39,550 bases of DNA from an uncultured bacterium (GCA_945829115.1 CALZTP010000013.1:1-39550); one strand, 5' to 3'; shown: positions 15,065-24,342, numbered from the stretch's first letter. The notes: a model not told the origin generated them from the letters alone. A program made the numbers and translations.

Positions 15065-17020
15065 CTATGTTTTTCTGATGAAAATGGATTCTATAGTTAA
15101 TTCCTCTGAGGCGACCATCAAGGAAACTGTTTTGCTGATTTCTTCTGTTGAGAAAGGGATGTTGCTTTTTAAATCATGGACCTTTACTCTCGAATCTCCA
15201 ATAAATTCAAGGATTGCTTCACGGCAAGACAGACGTGGTTTCGAAGATTGTTGTGGCTGTTGTTGTTCCTTGGATTCTATGGTGGAGGTTTCTTTTTGTT
15301 GATTGCCGATACCTTTCTTCCTATGATCTATACACACATCACATTTACCACATGGGTCAGCATTTTTTTCTCCAAAATACCTAACGAGCAATGATTGACG
15401 GCAGATATTAGTGCTTGTTATGTAGGAAATCATACTTTCTACCTGATTCTGCATCACCTGTTTTCTATAGTCGTAAACCCTTGGAGAAAGAACGATGTCT
15501 TTTTCGTCTACTCGATTTGTGAGAAATTGAATCTTTGGGTCGTCTATAGGAGGGATGTATTTCAAGATCTGTCTCCTCTGAAGTCCTTTTAAGAGAACAA
15601 CCACCGTGTTACGGTCGGTTTTCATGACATGCGCAAGATAATCCTCCTCGATATATGTGAATACAGTGAATACTCCAGAATAGATTCTGATGATACTGCT
15701 TATTAGCATCTCCTCTTTTGGGTGTAATTGTCCAAGGCGATAGAGGTCGTCTCGTGTTACGGTGAAGATAATTCTTGACTTACAGTTGTCGTTATATTCA
15801 TATTTAAAATATCCTGCATTTGATAAGATAAACAGTGAGGATTCCACTATATTAGGATCATAGTTGTAAATGTGGCAGAACTTATCTATTGGGAAGACGA
15901 ATGACAAGCCTTTTCCCATTCCTACTCCTACCTCATAAAAATAAGCAATGCGTGAGTAAACCTGTTTTATGAACTCTTTTTCTGGGTATGAGACAGTGAA
16001 ATGTTTTTGAAGGTTTCGGATTGTCGCTTTTGTATAAAGCATTACAGCATAAGACAGCAGACCATCTCGTCCTGCGCGCCCAGCTTCTTGGAAATAAGCT
16101 TCAATGGAGGTTGGAGAGTCATAATGAATGACAAGTCGCACGTCAGGTTTGTCTATTCCCATTCCAAAGGCGTTCGTTGCTACTATTATTCTCACTTTGT
16201 TCTCTTGCCAGTCTTTTTGATGCTTTGTCTTTACGGCAATATCCAGTCCGGCATGGTAGTAAGTGGCGGGGTACCCCTCTTCGGTCAGTTCTTTTGCTAT
16301 CTCACGTGTTTTCCTACGGCTACTTACATAAATGATAGTGCTTCCGCTTACATTATTTAGTATATGCTTTATTTCATACATATTGTCTTCTGTATGTCTA
16401 ACCACGTATGACAGGTTTTTACGTACAAAGGACATGGTGTATGTGTTGCAATCCCTTAGGAGCAAACTCTTCTTGATGTCGTTTATAACATCTTTTGTGG
16501 CTGTTGCTGTGAGGGCAAGAATGGGTTTTTCTGGATATGAGGTTCTTAAATTTCGTATTCTCAGATATGCTGGTCTGAAGTCGTGTCCCCATTGCGAAAT
16601 GCAATGAGCCTCATCAATGGTGAAGAAGCTGATTTTGATATGTCTCAGCTTTGTCAGGAAAAAAGGAGAGTCGAGGCGTTCTGGAGCAATGTAAAGGAAC
16701 TTTATCTTCCCATAGATGCAGTTGTCGAGAATCTTCACTGTCTCTGCGTGACTCAGTCCGGTATGTATGGCGTATGCGGTGATATTCAGTTTTCGTAGTC
16801 TGTCGACTTGGTCGTTCATTAGGGAAATGAGCGGAGTGATAACGATGCACGTGCCCTCTGTTGCTAAAGCCGGCACTTGGAATGTTATGGATTTTCCTCC
16901 ACCAGTAGGCATGAGACCGAGCGTGTCGTGCCCGGTCCCAATGCTATTGATGATGTCGGATTGTATTCCTCTGAAGTCATCGTAACCCCAATATTTTTTT
17001 AATATTTCCCTGTAAGTCAT
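15065..17020 (-). CDS. recQ: ATP-dependent DNA helicase, RecQ family
   Basis: This 651-residue superfamily 2 3'-5' DNA helicase acts in recombinational repair. Walker A is PTGGGKS (residues 38-44), the DEAH box is FFTIDEAHCISQW, motif III is LALTATAT, and motif VI is YFQEAGRAGRDG. AFGMGIDKPDVRLVIHYD marks the RecQ subfamily. The RecQ-specific zinc site is partly visible as DPCGKCDVC near residue 575, after RQSLLVRYFGE. There is no HRDC domain; the C terminus ends in a short winged-helix-like segment after a Gln/Ser linker, as in short RecQ proteins of Bacteroidetes. Such genomes often carry a second, longer RecQ. It follows recJ by 38 nt, so the two are probably one transcript. Confidence 0.95.
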   Translation of the reverse strand: MTYREILKKYWGYDDFRGIQSDIINSIGTGHDTLGLMPTGGGKSITFQVPALATEGTCIVITPLISLMNDQVDRLRKLNITAYAIHTGLSHAETVKILDNCIYGKIKFLYIAPERLDSPFFLTKLRHIKISFFTIDEAHCISQWGHDFRPAYLRIRNLRTSYPEKPILALTATATKDVINDIKKSLLLRDCNTYTMSFVRKNLSYVVRHTEDNMYEIKHILNNVSGSTIIYVSSRRKTREIAKELTEEGYPATYYHAGLDIAVKTKHQKDWQENKVRIIVATNAFGMGIDKPDVRLVIHYDSPTSIEAYFQEAGRAGRDGLLSYAVMLYTKATIRNLQKHFTVSYPEKEFIKQVYSRIAYFYEVGVGMGKGLSFVFPIDKFCHIYNYDPNIVESSLFILSNAGYFKYEYNDNCKSRIIFTVTRDDLYRLGQLHPKEEMLISSIIRIYSGVFTVFTYIEEDYLAHVMKTDRNTVVVLLKGLQRRQILKYIPPIDDPKIQFLTNRVDEKDIVLSPRVYDYRKQVMQNQVESMISYITSTNICRQSLLVRYFGEKNADPCGKCDVCIDHRKKGIGNQQKETSTIESKEQQQPQQSSKPRLSCREAILEFIGDSRVKVHDLKSNIPFSTEEISKTVSLMVASEELTIESIFIRKT

Positions 17021-17058
17021 CGTAACTCCATAAACTTTTTTGAGGCTTCCCCCTTATG

Positions 17059-18789
17059 TTATTCTTTCTGAGGCGAAATGGTGTGAATATCTTCTATTTG
17101 GAGTTGTGTTGCTCCGTGCCTATATGTATTATCCTCTATTGTGTATGCTATATCAAACGAACGTCGTGACTTAATGTATCGTGCAACAGCAGATTGTCCG
17201 AATGCTATTCCGTTCATAATATTGTTTGATTTAGAGTCAACGAGTTCGAGTTTGATATGCTCTTGTTGTCTTCCCACTACTTTCGAAGTTCCAAAGTCAT
17301 AGACATCATGTGTAGCGAAAAGAGGCTTAGGATTTCCTGGACCGAAGGGAGCGAATTTTCTAAGGTCGGAATGCAGCTTCTTTGTTATATCTTTAAACTC
17401 CAGTTCTGCATCGATGTTCAAGATCTGTTCCTTTTGTTCAGGCATGATATTGTTTTCAACGTATTTCTGGAAGCGGTTCTGAAATTCCTTTACGTTTTCC
17501 CATTTTAGAGTGAGACCGCAGGCGTAGGTGTGACCACCGAAGTTCAGTAGCAGGTCACGACAAGATTTTATAGCAGCATAGACATCGAATCCAGCTACAG
17601 AGCGTGCAGAGCCTGTTGCCATGTCTCCATCGCGTGTAATGACTATTGTTGGTCGGAAATAGATTTCTGTCAGTCTTGACGCTACAATCCCTATTACTCC
17701 TTTTTTCCATGACTCGTCGTAGATCACGATGCTGGAGCGATGCCTTTGGTTTTCGAGGCGTGCAACGATTTGGTTTGCCTCGTCGGTCATTTGTTTATCT
17801 ATATCCTTTCTTTGTTCGTTGTATTCATTTATCTGGTTAGACACCTTCAGTGCGCTTTCATAGTCTTTTTCAACGAGGAGGTCTACGCTTGCCTTTCCAT
17901 TTTCCATTCTTCCACTGGCATTTATTCTCGGACCGATTTTGAACATGATATCGCTCATGGTGATCTGTCTTCCGGTCATGCCGCACACTTCAATGATTGC
18001 CTTGAGTCCTACGGAAGGGTCTTGGTTTAGTTGTCTCAATCCGTGGTAGGCAAGTATTCTGTTTTCTCCTTCTACAGGAACGAGGTCTGCAGCAACGCTA
18101 ACGGCACAAAGGTCGAGCATTGGCTGTAGTTGTGAGAAAGGAATTCCATTGCTTCTTGCGAATCCTTGCATGAATTTGAATCCCACGCCGCATCCACAGA
18201 GATTTTTGAATGGGTAAGTATCGTCTGTTCTCTTTGGATTCAGTGTTGCTATTGCGCATGGCAAGGTATCGTCTGGTACGTGATGGTCGCAGATTATGAA
18301 GTCGATTCCGAGTTCTTTTGCGTAGGCTATTTCATTGATTGCCTTGATGCCGCAGTCGAGAATGATTATCAGAGAGACTCCTGTTTCTTTTGCGTAGTGT
18401 ATGCCTTTTTTTGACACTCCGTATCCCTCGTCGTATCTGTCAGGGATATAATAGTCTATATTTGAATAGAACTGTTGCAAGAATTTGTAAACGAGAGCAA
18501 CGGCAGTGCAACCGTCCACGTCATAGTCTCCATAAACGAGTATTCTTTCTTTCCTTCCAATTGCATCGTTCAGTCTGTCGACCGCAAGGTCCATATCCTT
18601 CATCAAGAATGGATTGATAAGGTCTGTCAGCTGTGGGCGGAAGAATCGTTTTGCTGCAGATTCCGTGGTAATGCCGCGCCTCAGTAGCAGTTGTGCAAGC
18701 ACAGGAGCAATGTTTAGCTTTTTTGCAAGTGTCTGTGCCATGCATTCCTCAGACTCTGAGGTCGAAGTATATCGCCATTTAAAATGCAT
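17059..18789 (-). CDS. recJ: Single-stranded-DNA-specific exonuclease RecJ
   Basis: RecJ degrades single-stranded DNA 5'-3' in recombination and mismatch repair, commonly with RecQ unwinding ahead of it. The 576-residue protein carries the DHH phosphoesterase motifs ILVYGDYDVDGC (about residues 84-94), LIIILDCG, and FIICDHHVPDD. It then has the DHHA1 domain with GRMENGKAS and NFGGHTYACGLTL, and a C-terminal OB-fold region (IKLELVDSK). Start MHFKWRYT fits the family N terminus. A strong hairpin lies 23 nt upstream of the start and no clear promoter separates the gene from the peptidase gene ahead, so its expression may depend on read-through. recQ follows 38 nt downstream. Confidence 0.97.
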   Translation of the reverse strand: MHFKWRYTSTSESEECMAQTLAKKLNIAPVLAQLLLRRGITTESAAKRFFRPQLTDLINPFLMKDMDLAVDRLNDAIGRKERILVYGDYDVDGCTAVALVYKFLQQFYSNIDYYIPDRYDEGYGVSKKGIHYAKETGVSLIIILDCGIKAINEIAYAKELGIDFIICDHHVPDDTLPCAIATLNPKRTDDTYPFKNLCGCGVGFKFMQGFARSNGIPFSQLQPMLDLCAVSVAADLVPVEGENRILAYHGLRQLNQDPSVGLKAIIEVCGMTGRQITMSDIMFKIGPRINASGRMENGKASVDLLVEKDYESALKVSNQINEYNEQRKDIDKQMTDEANQIVARLENQRHRSSIVIYDESWKKGVIGIVASRLTEIYFRPTIVITRDGDMATGSARSVAGFDVYAAIKSCRDLLLNFGGHTYACGLTLKWENVKEFQNRFQKYVENNIMPEQKEQILNIDAELEFKDITKKLHSDLRKFAPFGPGNPKPLFATHDVYDFGTSKVVGRQQEHIKLELVDSKSNNIMNGIAFGQSAVARYIKSRRSFDIAYTIEDNTYRHGATQLQIEDIHTISPQKE

Positions 18790-18811
18790 TTTCGCTGATG
18801 TGTTTTTTGAG

Positions 18812-18854
18812 AAAAGGCAGCCAGCCAGATCGTTTTATAGGCTGGCTGCCTTTT
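18812..18854. terminator. Hairpin between the C1 peptidase gene and recJ
   Basis: AAAAGGCAGCCAGCC (18812-18826) pairs perfectly with GGCTGGCTGCCTTTT (18840-18854) over a 13-nt loop. On the minus strand it ends in TTTTCTC, about 50 nt after the peptidase stop and 23 nt before the recJ ATG. On the plus strand the U-tract is longer (TTTTGTTCTATTTTTTTC) although no gene points that way. It is probably the peptidase terminator or an attenuator for recJ. Confidence 0.8.
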
Positions 18855-18904
18855 GTTCTATTTTTTTCTATTTGTTTTTTATGAAACTCTGTTTTATGAA
18901 GCTC

Positions 18905-20113
18905 TTAGATACCCATCTTCTTGCGGATATCCTTAGGGATGGCATTTTTGTTCACCATATAGTCCATTGTCTTGGCGATGATGAAATTCTTAGACATATA
19001 CCATATTCCCTTGTATTCGCCCGTTTTTCCCCAAGAGTTCTTCACCATGTAGTACTCACGACCAGTCTGGTCTTTTGCGATACCATAGATAAGCATTCCG
19101 TGGTCGTCGGTAAGAGTCCAGTTGTCGTATTCCTCCTGTCGCTGTTCCTGGGAAGGAGTCTTCTCTTTTACTTTAACGCCAGCTTCCTTGATTTTGTCAT
19201 TCTTCTCCTTTGCAGAGAGCTTAAGCCATTTTGCCATGTCAGAGCCTTCGAGACCTTGAGGTTCAGCCTCATCGATGAGGAGTGCAAGTCCATCGCGTGT
19301 GAATCCATCTTCAGAGACGTCACCGCCCCATGCTACTGTATATCCGTTCATGACGGCATTGTCGATGATTGCTGCCATTTCGTCTATAGGTAGGTTCCAA
19401 GAGCCTGGCTGTCTCCAGTTGTCTTGAACTTCCACAGGGAATGTTGTGTAGAATGGGTGGTGTGTATATGAAGTTATGGTAACATAGTCGTTGAAATCTA
19501 ATCCGAGAGAGTTTGCGAACTCCTTTGGAGTATATTTCTTTCCTTCGTAGGTGAAAGACTCTGGGCAGGTACCGAGGTAAGCATCAAGAATTCCCTGTAG
19601 TCCTTTTTTCCATGTTGGAGAGAGTTTCTTGATGTTGAGTTTTGAGACTGCGTCAACGTATGGTTCCATTACTCCGAAGAATTCGTTGAAGTTGTTGAGC
19701 GTGTCTCCGTACATTGTGCCTGGAGCAGGCATTGCCTCTTCTGGACAGATGCCGTATTTCTGCATAACAGCGAGTACGTCGTATGCTGCACCGCCTTGTG
19801 AGAACTGTGCGTCTCCGTGCATTCTTACTTTTACAATGGCACGATCCATATAGTTCTTGTTACATACGAACATTTCGCAGAGGTCATAGGTTTTCTTTGT
19901 CTTCTTTAGAATCTCTGCCTCAAAGAAGGAAAGTGTGGAGTAGTTCCAACAGGTGCCTGATCTCGCTTGGTTCTTGATGGATGTGATTGGGTTCTCCTTG
20001 ATGACTGTAAAGACAGGAGCATTAGGATTTATGGAATCCTTTTTCTCAGTTGTCTGTGCCATGACTGCAGTTGAGAAAACTGCTGCTAATGACATTGTGA
20101 TGATTTTTTTCAT
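18905..20113 (-). CDS. Secreted C1-family (papain/bleomycin-hydrolase-like) cysteine peptidase
   Basis: This 402-residue peptidase has a signal peptide (cleavage near TAVMAQ, residue 20), so it acts in the periplasm or outside the cell, unlike cytoplasmic PepC. The catalytic residues are all present: Gln49 (oxyanion) and Cys55 in IKNQARSGTCWNYST, His338 in DDHGMLIYG, and Asn359 in VKNSWGKTG. The long insert between Cys and His, including FSQGGAAYDVLAVMQKYG, places it in the bleomycin hydrolase/aminopeptidase C (C1B) branch. It lies 56 nt downstream of the aminopeptidase P gene on the same strand, which suggests a small peptide-degrading operon. Aminopeptidase versus endopeptidase activity cannot be decided from sequence. 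Confidence 0.92.
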   Translation of the reverse strand: MKKIITMSLAAVFSTAVMAQTTEKKDSINPNAPVFTVIKENPITSIKNQARSGTCWNYSTLSFFEAEILKKTKKTYDLCEMFVCNKNYMDRAIVKVRMHGDAQFSQGGAAYDVLAVMQKYGICPEEAMPAPGTMYGDTLNNFNEFFGVMEPYVDAVSKLNIKKLSPTWKKGLQGILDAYLGTCPESFTYEGKKYTPKEFANSLGLDFNDYVTITSYTHHPFYTTFPVEVQDNWRQPGSWNLPIDEMAAIIDNAVMNGYTVAWGGDVSEDGFTRDGLALLIDEAEPQGLEGSDMAKWLKLSAKEKNDKIKEAGVKVKEKTPSQEQRQEEYDNWTLTDDHGMLIYGIAKDQTGREYYMVKNSWGKTGEYKGIWYMSKNFIIAKTMDYMVNKNAIPKDIRKKMGI

Positions 20114-20169
20114 GATTTTTTGTTTTGGTATTGTTAATAGATTTTGTTTTTGCTGAGATGGGGATGGAG

Positions 20170-21576
20170 CTATTCAGCATTTTCTGCCATGTACCTTTCA
20201 ACATCTGCTGTTAGGTAAGGGATGCGCTTTTCTCCGAGGAATCTGCAACCGTCAGCGGTTATGAGGATGTCGTCTTCAATTCTGATGCCTCCGAAATCCA
20301 TGTATTTTTCTATTGCCTCGTAGTTTATGAAGTCTTTGCAATGACCCTTTGAACGCCAATCGTTGATAAGGTCAGGAATGAAGTATATTCCCGGTTCGTC
20401 GGTGATTACGAATCCCTCTTCAAGCCTGCGACCCATACGAAGACAGTTTGTTCCGAATTGGTCGAGACGCGGGCGGGTTTCTTCGTCGAAACCAACGTGT
20501 ATCTGTCCGAGACCTTCCATGTCGTGAACATCCATTCCCATCATGTGTCCAAGTCCGTGAGGTAAGAACAATGCGTGAGCGCCTTCAGCAACAGCCTCAT
20601 CGACATCTCCCTTCATAAGTCCAAGTGCTTTTAGACGTTCTGTCATAAGTCGGCACACATCAAGATGCACGTCAAAGTATTTCACTCCCGGTTTTGCTAT
20701 CTGAAGAGCAAGGTCGTGACAGTCTGCTACGATGTCGTATATTTCCTTTTGTTGCGTAGAGAACTTGCCGTTAACAGGAATTGTTCTGGTATGGTCGGAG
20801 CAGTAGTTGTTGATGGTCTCTCCTCCACAGTCGCAGAGCACGAGTCTGCCATCTTCAAGTTCTTTCATTGACGGTGCGCCGTGAAGTATTTCTCCATGTT
20901 GCGAGAATATTGTTGCGAAGGAGACCTTGGAACCGAGAGAAAGAGGTACGCTATCTATCATGCCTGCAATATATTTCTCTGTTCTTCCTGGTCGAACGAG
21001 ACGCATTGCTTTTGTGTGCATCTCATATCCAATCACTGCAGCCCGCTCCAGTTCTTCTATTTCCTCTGCTGTTTTATTTGAGCGCATTTTTACAACAGCC
21101 TTTATAAGTTGTAGAGATGCTTCTTCTTTCTGTTTGTAAGGATGGATGTTTAGAAGGTCCATGATGGTTATCATGGTTTCATGTCTATATGGTGGAAGGA
21201 AATGTACTTTCCTATTTGTCTTTAAGGCTTCATCGATAATATCCTTTACTTTTGCGTAAGGAGCATGGTTTTTCACTCCCACAGAATCGGCGAGATCAGA
21301 GATAACGGGTACAGAACCGTACCAAACGATATCCTCTACATCCACATCGTCGCCAAGGAGCCATTCCTCTCCGCTTTCTGTATCAATGATACCAACAAGT
21401 CCCGCTTCTTGAAGTCCGAAGTAATACAAGAAAGTGGAATCTTGCCTGAAAGGGGCGTATGCGTTTGCTGGATAGTTACAAGGAGACTCTGTATTTCCAG
21501 GAAGAAGAATCACACCTTTCCCAACTATTTGCGCAAGTTTTTTTCTGCGCTCTACATACGTGTTTTTGCTAAACAT
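20170..21576 (-). CDS. Aminopeptidase P family protein (Xaa-Pro aminopeptidase, M24)
   Basis: This 468-residue metallopeptidase would remove N-terminal residues preceding proline. The N-terminal aminopeptidase P domain (VILLPGNTES, then FLYYFGL) precedes the pita-bread M24 domain. The five metal ligands are recognisable: Asp in LVLCDCGGE, Asp in NYCSDHTRT, His in LPHGLGHMMGMD, Glu in VITDEPGIYF, and Glu in GGIRIEDDIL. The first ligand motif reads CDCGGE rather than the common DxGAE, but the Asp is kept. No signal peptide is seen, so it is cytoplasmic. It is the first gene of a minus-strand unit with the C1 peptidase, and its promoter candidate lies in the divergent region near 21665. Confidence 0.94.
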   Translation of the reverse strand: MFSKNTYVERRKKLAQIVGKGVILLPGNTESPCNYPANAYAPFRQDSTFLYYFGLQEAGLVGIIDTESGEEWLLGDDVDVEDIVWYGSVPVISDLADSVGVKNHAPYAKVKDIIDEALKTNRKVHFLPPYRHETMITIMDLLNIHPYKQKEEASLQLIKAVVKMRSNKTAEEIEELERAAVIGYEMHTKAMRLVRPGRTEKYIAGMIDSVPLSLGSKVSFATIFSQHGEILHGAPSMKELEDGRLVLCDCGGETINNYCSDHTRTIPVNGKFSTQQKEIYDIVADCHDLALQIAKPGVKYFDVHLDVCRLMTERLKALGLMKGDVDEAVAEGAHALFLPHGLGHMMGMDVHDMEGLGQIHVGFDEETRPRLDQFGTNCLRMGRRLEEGFVITDEPGIYFIPDLINDWRSKGHCKDFINYEAIEKYMDFGGIRIEDDILITADGCRFLGEKRIPYLTADVERYMAENAE

Positions 21577-21658
21577 AACGGTTACGTTTTTCTTGTTGTT
21601 TGCCTTTTATTTAAAAATAAAAAGAGCAACGGGTTAAGTTTACTTATGTTAAATGATA

Positions 21659-21702
21659 CTGCAAAGTTACATATTATTTCCCACATTTTTGTACCTTTGC
21701 AG
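21659..21702. promoter_or_regulatory. Divergent promoter pair in an inverted repeat
   Basis: CTGCAAAGTTAC (21659-21670) and GTACCTTTGCAG (21691-21702) are inverted repeats with one mismatch. Each contains a Bacteroidetes -7 box: TAACTTTG on the minus strand (21662-21669) for the aminopeptidase gene and TACCTTTG on the plus strand (21692-21699) for the patatin gene. The boxes face away from each other with 22 nt between them, so each promoter's -33 region overlaps the other's -7 box. Confidence 0.6.
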
Positions 21703-21737
21703 AAGAAATGAGTTTTTTTTGACATTATTTTATAAAT

Positions 21738-22625
21738 ATGTGCGTAAAAAGAGGATTAGTTCTTGAAGGAGGAGGAATGCGAGGCATCTTTACGATTGGT
21801 GTGCTGGATGCGATGATGGATTCCGGAATGGAATTTCCTTATGTTGTGGGTGTTTCTGCTGGTGCGTGCAATGCCTGCAGTTTTGTAACCCGACAGCGAG
21901 GTAGAGCTCGCTTTTCCAATGTTGAGATGTTGCGCCAATATAAGAGTCAGTATCTTGGAATCCGTCAGCTTTTGAAAACGGGAAATATTTTCAACGTCAA
22001 GCTCCTTTACGATGATCTTCCCAATCGTTTGTGGCCATTTGACTATGACGAGTTTCTTCGAGGAGCAACAGAATTGGACATTGTGACAACAAACCTCCTT
22101 ACTGGTGAGGCAGAATATTTTCCGAACCATTGGGAATATTTTGATGAACTTGATAAAGAAGAGTCGCACCGTTTAGCCCTTGATATTATTCTTGCCTCAA
22201 GTAGTCTGCCTTATGTCAGTAAAACGGTTTACATAAAAGGTGTTCCGATGCTCGATGGAGGTATTGTTGACAGCATTCCAGTGAAGCGAGCAATTTCTAA
22301 GGGTTACAAGAAGAATATCGTTGTTCTCACAAGAAACAAAGGATATCGAAAGCCAGAGAAGTCCTCTCTTGCTTTTAATCTTCTCTCTAAGGTTATGTAC
22401 AGGAAATATCCTGCTTTCTGTGATGCTTTAAGAAAAAGAGGAGAAGTATATAATTCACAGCTTGATATGGTAGATGCCTTAGAGGAAAATGGTGATATCA
22501 TTGTCATCCGTCCAGATAAACCTATTGTTGTAGACCGTATTGAGCGCAACCCAGAGAAGTTGGATGCCTTATACGATGAAGGATATGCTATCGGCAAACG
22601 GTTTTGTGACACCTTTCATGAATAA
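21738..22625 (+). CDS. Patatin-like phospholipase family protein
   Basis: This 295-residue cytoplasmic or membrane-associated serine lipid hydrolase is of the bacterial RssA/YjjU-like patatin type. The oxyanion-hole motif GGGMRG is at residues 11-16, the nucleophile elbow GVSAG contains Ser40, and the catalytic dyad Asp lies in MLDGGIVDSIP near residue 174. The C-terminal segment (IIVIRPDKPIVVDRIERNPEKLDALYDEGY) matches the conserved tail of this group, which reinforces the family. There is no signal peptide. Substrate is unknown; acyl ester or phospholipid hydrolysis is expected. menG follows after 67 nt with only a small hairpin (TCATGCA/TGCATGA, 22651-22670) between, so the genes may share a transcript. 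Confidence 0.93.
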   Translation: MCVKRGLVLEGGGMRGIFTIGVLDAMMDSGMEFPYVVGVSAGACNACSFVTRQRGRARFSNVEMLRQYKSQYLGIRQLLKTGNIFNVKLLYDDLPNRLWPFDYDEFLRGATELDIVTTNLLTGEAEYFPNHWEYFDELDKEESHRLALDIILASSSLPYVSKTVYIKGVPMLDGGIVDSIPVKRAISKGYKKNIVVLTRNKGYRKPEKSSLAFNLLSKVMYRKYPAFCDALRKRGEVYNSQLDMVDALEENGDIIVIRPDKPIVVDRIERNPEKLDALYDEGYAIGKRFCDTFHE

Positions 22626-22692
22626 AATACTATAGATAATAAGTCAATCTTCATGCATGTTTTTGCATGACATCGTAAAAAAAACAAATACA

Positions 22693-23397
22693 ATGAGCAA
22701 AGAAATACAAGAAGAGAAGAAGAATATTGGTAGTCTTTTTGATGGGATAGCTGGAACATACGATTTTCTGAACCATGCTCTTTCACTGAACATCGATAAG
22801 AGCTGGAGACGAAAGACGGTAAAGATGCTTGAGCCGTGTGACTGCCTGCTTGATGTTGCCATAGGCACTGCAGACCTTTCTTTAGAGATAATGAAGCAAG
22901 GTAAGGCAAAGAAAATTCAAGGTATTGATTTATCGAAAGAGATGATGCGTATTGGACAGGAGAAAGCAGAAAAGTTAGGCTATGGAGATAAGATCTCCTT
23001 TGAATGCGGAAGTGCTTTAGACATGCCTTACAAAGATCAGAGCTTTGATGCCCTTACCTGTGCTTATGGAGTTAGAAACTTCTCTGATTTAGACAAAGGT
23101 CTCCAAGAATTCTATCGTACTTTGAAGGATGGAGGTCAGCTCGTGATACTTGAATTTTCTTATCCTTCAAATCCGATAATCCGGTTTTTCTACGACCTTT
23201 TCTTCTCGAATATTCTACCGTTTATAGGAAGACTTGTTAGCAATGACAAATCAGCCTATAGTTACCTCAACCGTTCTGTCAAGGACTTCTTCTGGGGAGA
23301 AGAAATGATAGCTCGATTAACCTCTGTAGGCTTCCGAGATGCAAAGTTTAGAACGCTTACTTTTGGTATCACAACTATCTATACAGCAAGGAAATAA
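22693..23397 (+). CDS. menG: Demethylmenaquinone methyltransferase
   Basis: This SAM-dependent methyltransferase (also called UbiE) catalyses the last step of menaquinone synthesis. The 234-residue product has the family start FDGIAGTYDFLNHALSLNID, the SAM-binding LLDVAIGTADL (motif I), ALTCAYGVRNFSDL, and LVILEFSYPSNP. The C terminus has SAYSYLNRSVKDF and GFRDAKFRTLTFGI. The ATG at 22693 is preferred over the in-frame ATG at 22657 because the latter lies in a hairpin and adds residues not expected in the family. menA follows after 18 nt, giving a two-gene menaquinone unit. Confidence 0.96.
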   Translation: MSKEIQEEKKNIGSLFDGIAGTYDFLNHALSLNIDKSWRRKTVKMLEPCDCLLDVAIGTADLSLEIMKQGKAKKIQGIDLSKEMMRIGQEKAEKLGYGDKISFECGSALDMPYKDQSFDALTCAYGVRNFSDLDKGLQEFYRTLKDGGQLVILEFSYPSNPIIRFFYDLFFSNILPFIGRLVSNDKSAYSYLNRSVKDFFWGEEMIARLTSVGFRDAKFRTLTFGITTIYTARK

Positions 23398-23415
23398 CCA
23401 TAGATAAATAAAGTT

Positions 23416-24342
23416 ATGCTTAAGAATATATTTCTCTGGTTTAGAATCATTCGTCCTCAGACACTGTTCGCTTCTGTTGTTCCTGTTTTAGTGGCTACTA
23501 TTGTTGTTAAGAACAATGGAGGAGAGGTGGATGATGTCGTATCTTCTCTGACCGTTTTCTGCGCCCTGTCCCTTCAGGTGCTCTCCAATCTCATAAACGA
23601 CTATTTTGACTATGTGAGAGGAACGGATAAAGCAGGAAGGAAAGGCTTTAAGAGAGCGTTAGCAGAGTCGGAAATAACAACAGAGACGATGCTCCGCGCT
23701 TGTTATCTGACAGCAGGAGTAGCATGCCTTTTAGGACTTTACCTCGTATGGACGGGAGGTGTCGTCGTTCTTGCCATCGGACTCTCTGCCCTCCTTTTTG
23801 CTTGGCTCTATACCGCCACCCGATATTCCCTTTCCTATCTTGGCATTGCAGATATTTTTGTCTATCTATACTATGGAGTCATTGCCACCATGGGAACCTC
23901 TTTCCTGCTGCTCTCATCAAATGAAGCGGCGGCATCCTTTCCGTTGATCTTTCCTGAACTAACAGAATCAGCAAAAGAAATTTTCAAAGACTCTTTCTAC
24001 GCAGGTTCTGTCAGTGGCTTTATCTCTATGTGCGTGCTTCTTATAAACAATATTCGAGACATTGACGATGACAGAAAAGTAGGGAAGCGCACATTACCCG
24101 TACGTTTTGGAAAGCGAGCTGGAGAGGTTGCGATGTTCTTGCTTGTTCTCCTGATGCCTTTCTCTGCATTCATGGCATTCGGATGGTCGTTACCAGTTTT
24201 GGTTGTTGTCCCAGCATTCTTTATGTGGTTAAAGACTCTACGGTCGGAAGGTCCAAAATACAATAAATGCCTTGTTTTCGCTGGTATTATTAATCTCTTC
24301 TATCTTTTGTGCTGTTTGGCTGATAGCTTTTCAAATATATAA
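23416..24342 (+). CDS. menA: 1,4-dihydroxy-2-naphthoate polyprenyltransferase
   Basis: This 308-residue integral membrane prenyltransferase attaches the polyprenyl chain to 1,4-dihydroxy-2-naphthoate, immediately before the MenG step. The two Asp-rich prenyl-diphosphate/Mg motifs are clear: NLINDYFDYVRGTDKAG (about residues 61-77) and NNIRDIDDDRKVGKRTL (about 211-227). Around eight or nine hydrophobic segments fit the UbiA superfamily. The N terminus FRIIRPQTLFASVVPV is typical of MenA. It lies 18 nt after menG. Identification is firm. Confidence 0.96.
   Translation: MLKNIFLWFRIIRPQTLFASVVPVLVATIVVKNNGGEVDDVVSSLTVFCALSLQVLSNLINDYFDYVRGTDKAGRKGFKRALAESEITTETMLRACYLTAGVACLLGLYLVWTGGVVVLAIGLSALLFAWLYTATRYSLSYLGIADIFVYLYYGVIATMGTSFLLLSSNEAAASFPLIFPELTESAKEIFKDSFYAGSVSGFISMCVLLINNIRDIDDDRKVGKRTLPVRFGKRAGEVAMFLLVLLMPFSAFMAFGWSLPVLVVVPAFFMWLKTLRSEGPKYNKCLVFAGIINLFYLLCCLADSFSNI

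Noticed and set aside
14691..15302. 203-residue plus-strand open frame
   Set aside because: It is antisense to the CusA remnant and the 3' end of recQ, and the translation is basic low-complexity sequence.
16976..17035. Duplicated start region of recQ
   Set aside because: GTTACGATGACTT occurs at the recQ start and again about 40 nt into the gene, but the second ATG is out of frame and both stretches are explained by coding needs.
18614..19393. 259-residue plus-strand open frame
   Set aside because: It is antisense to recJ and the C1 peptidase, crosses the intergenic hairpin, and its translation has no recognisable family.
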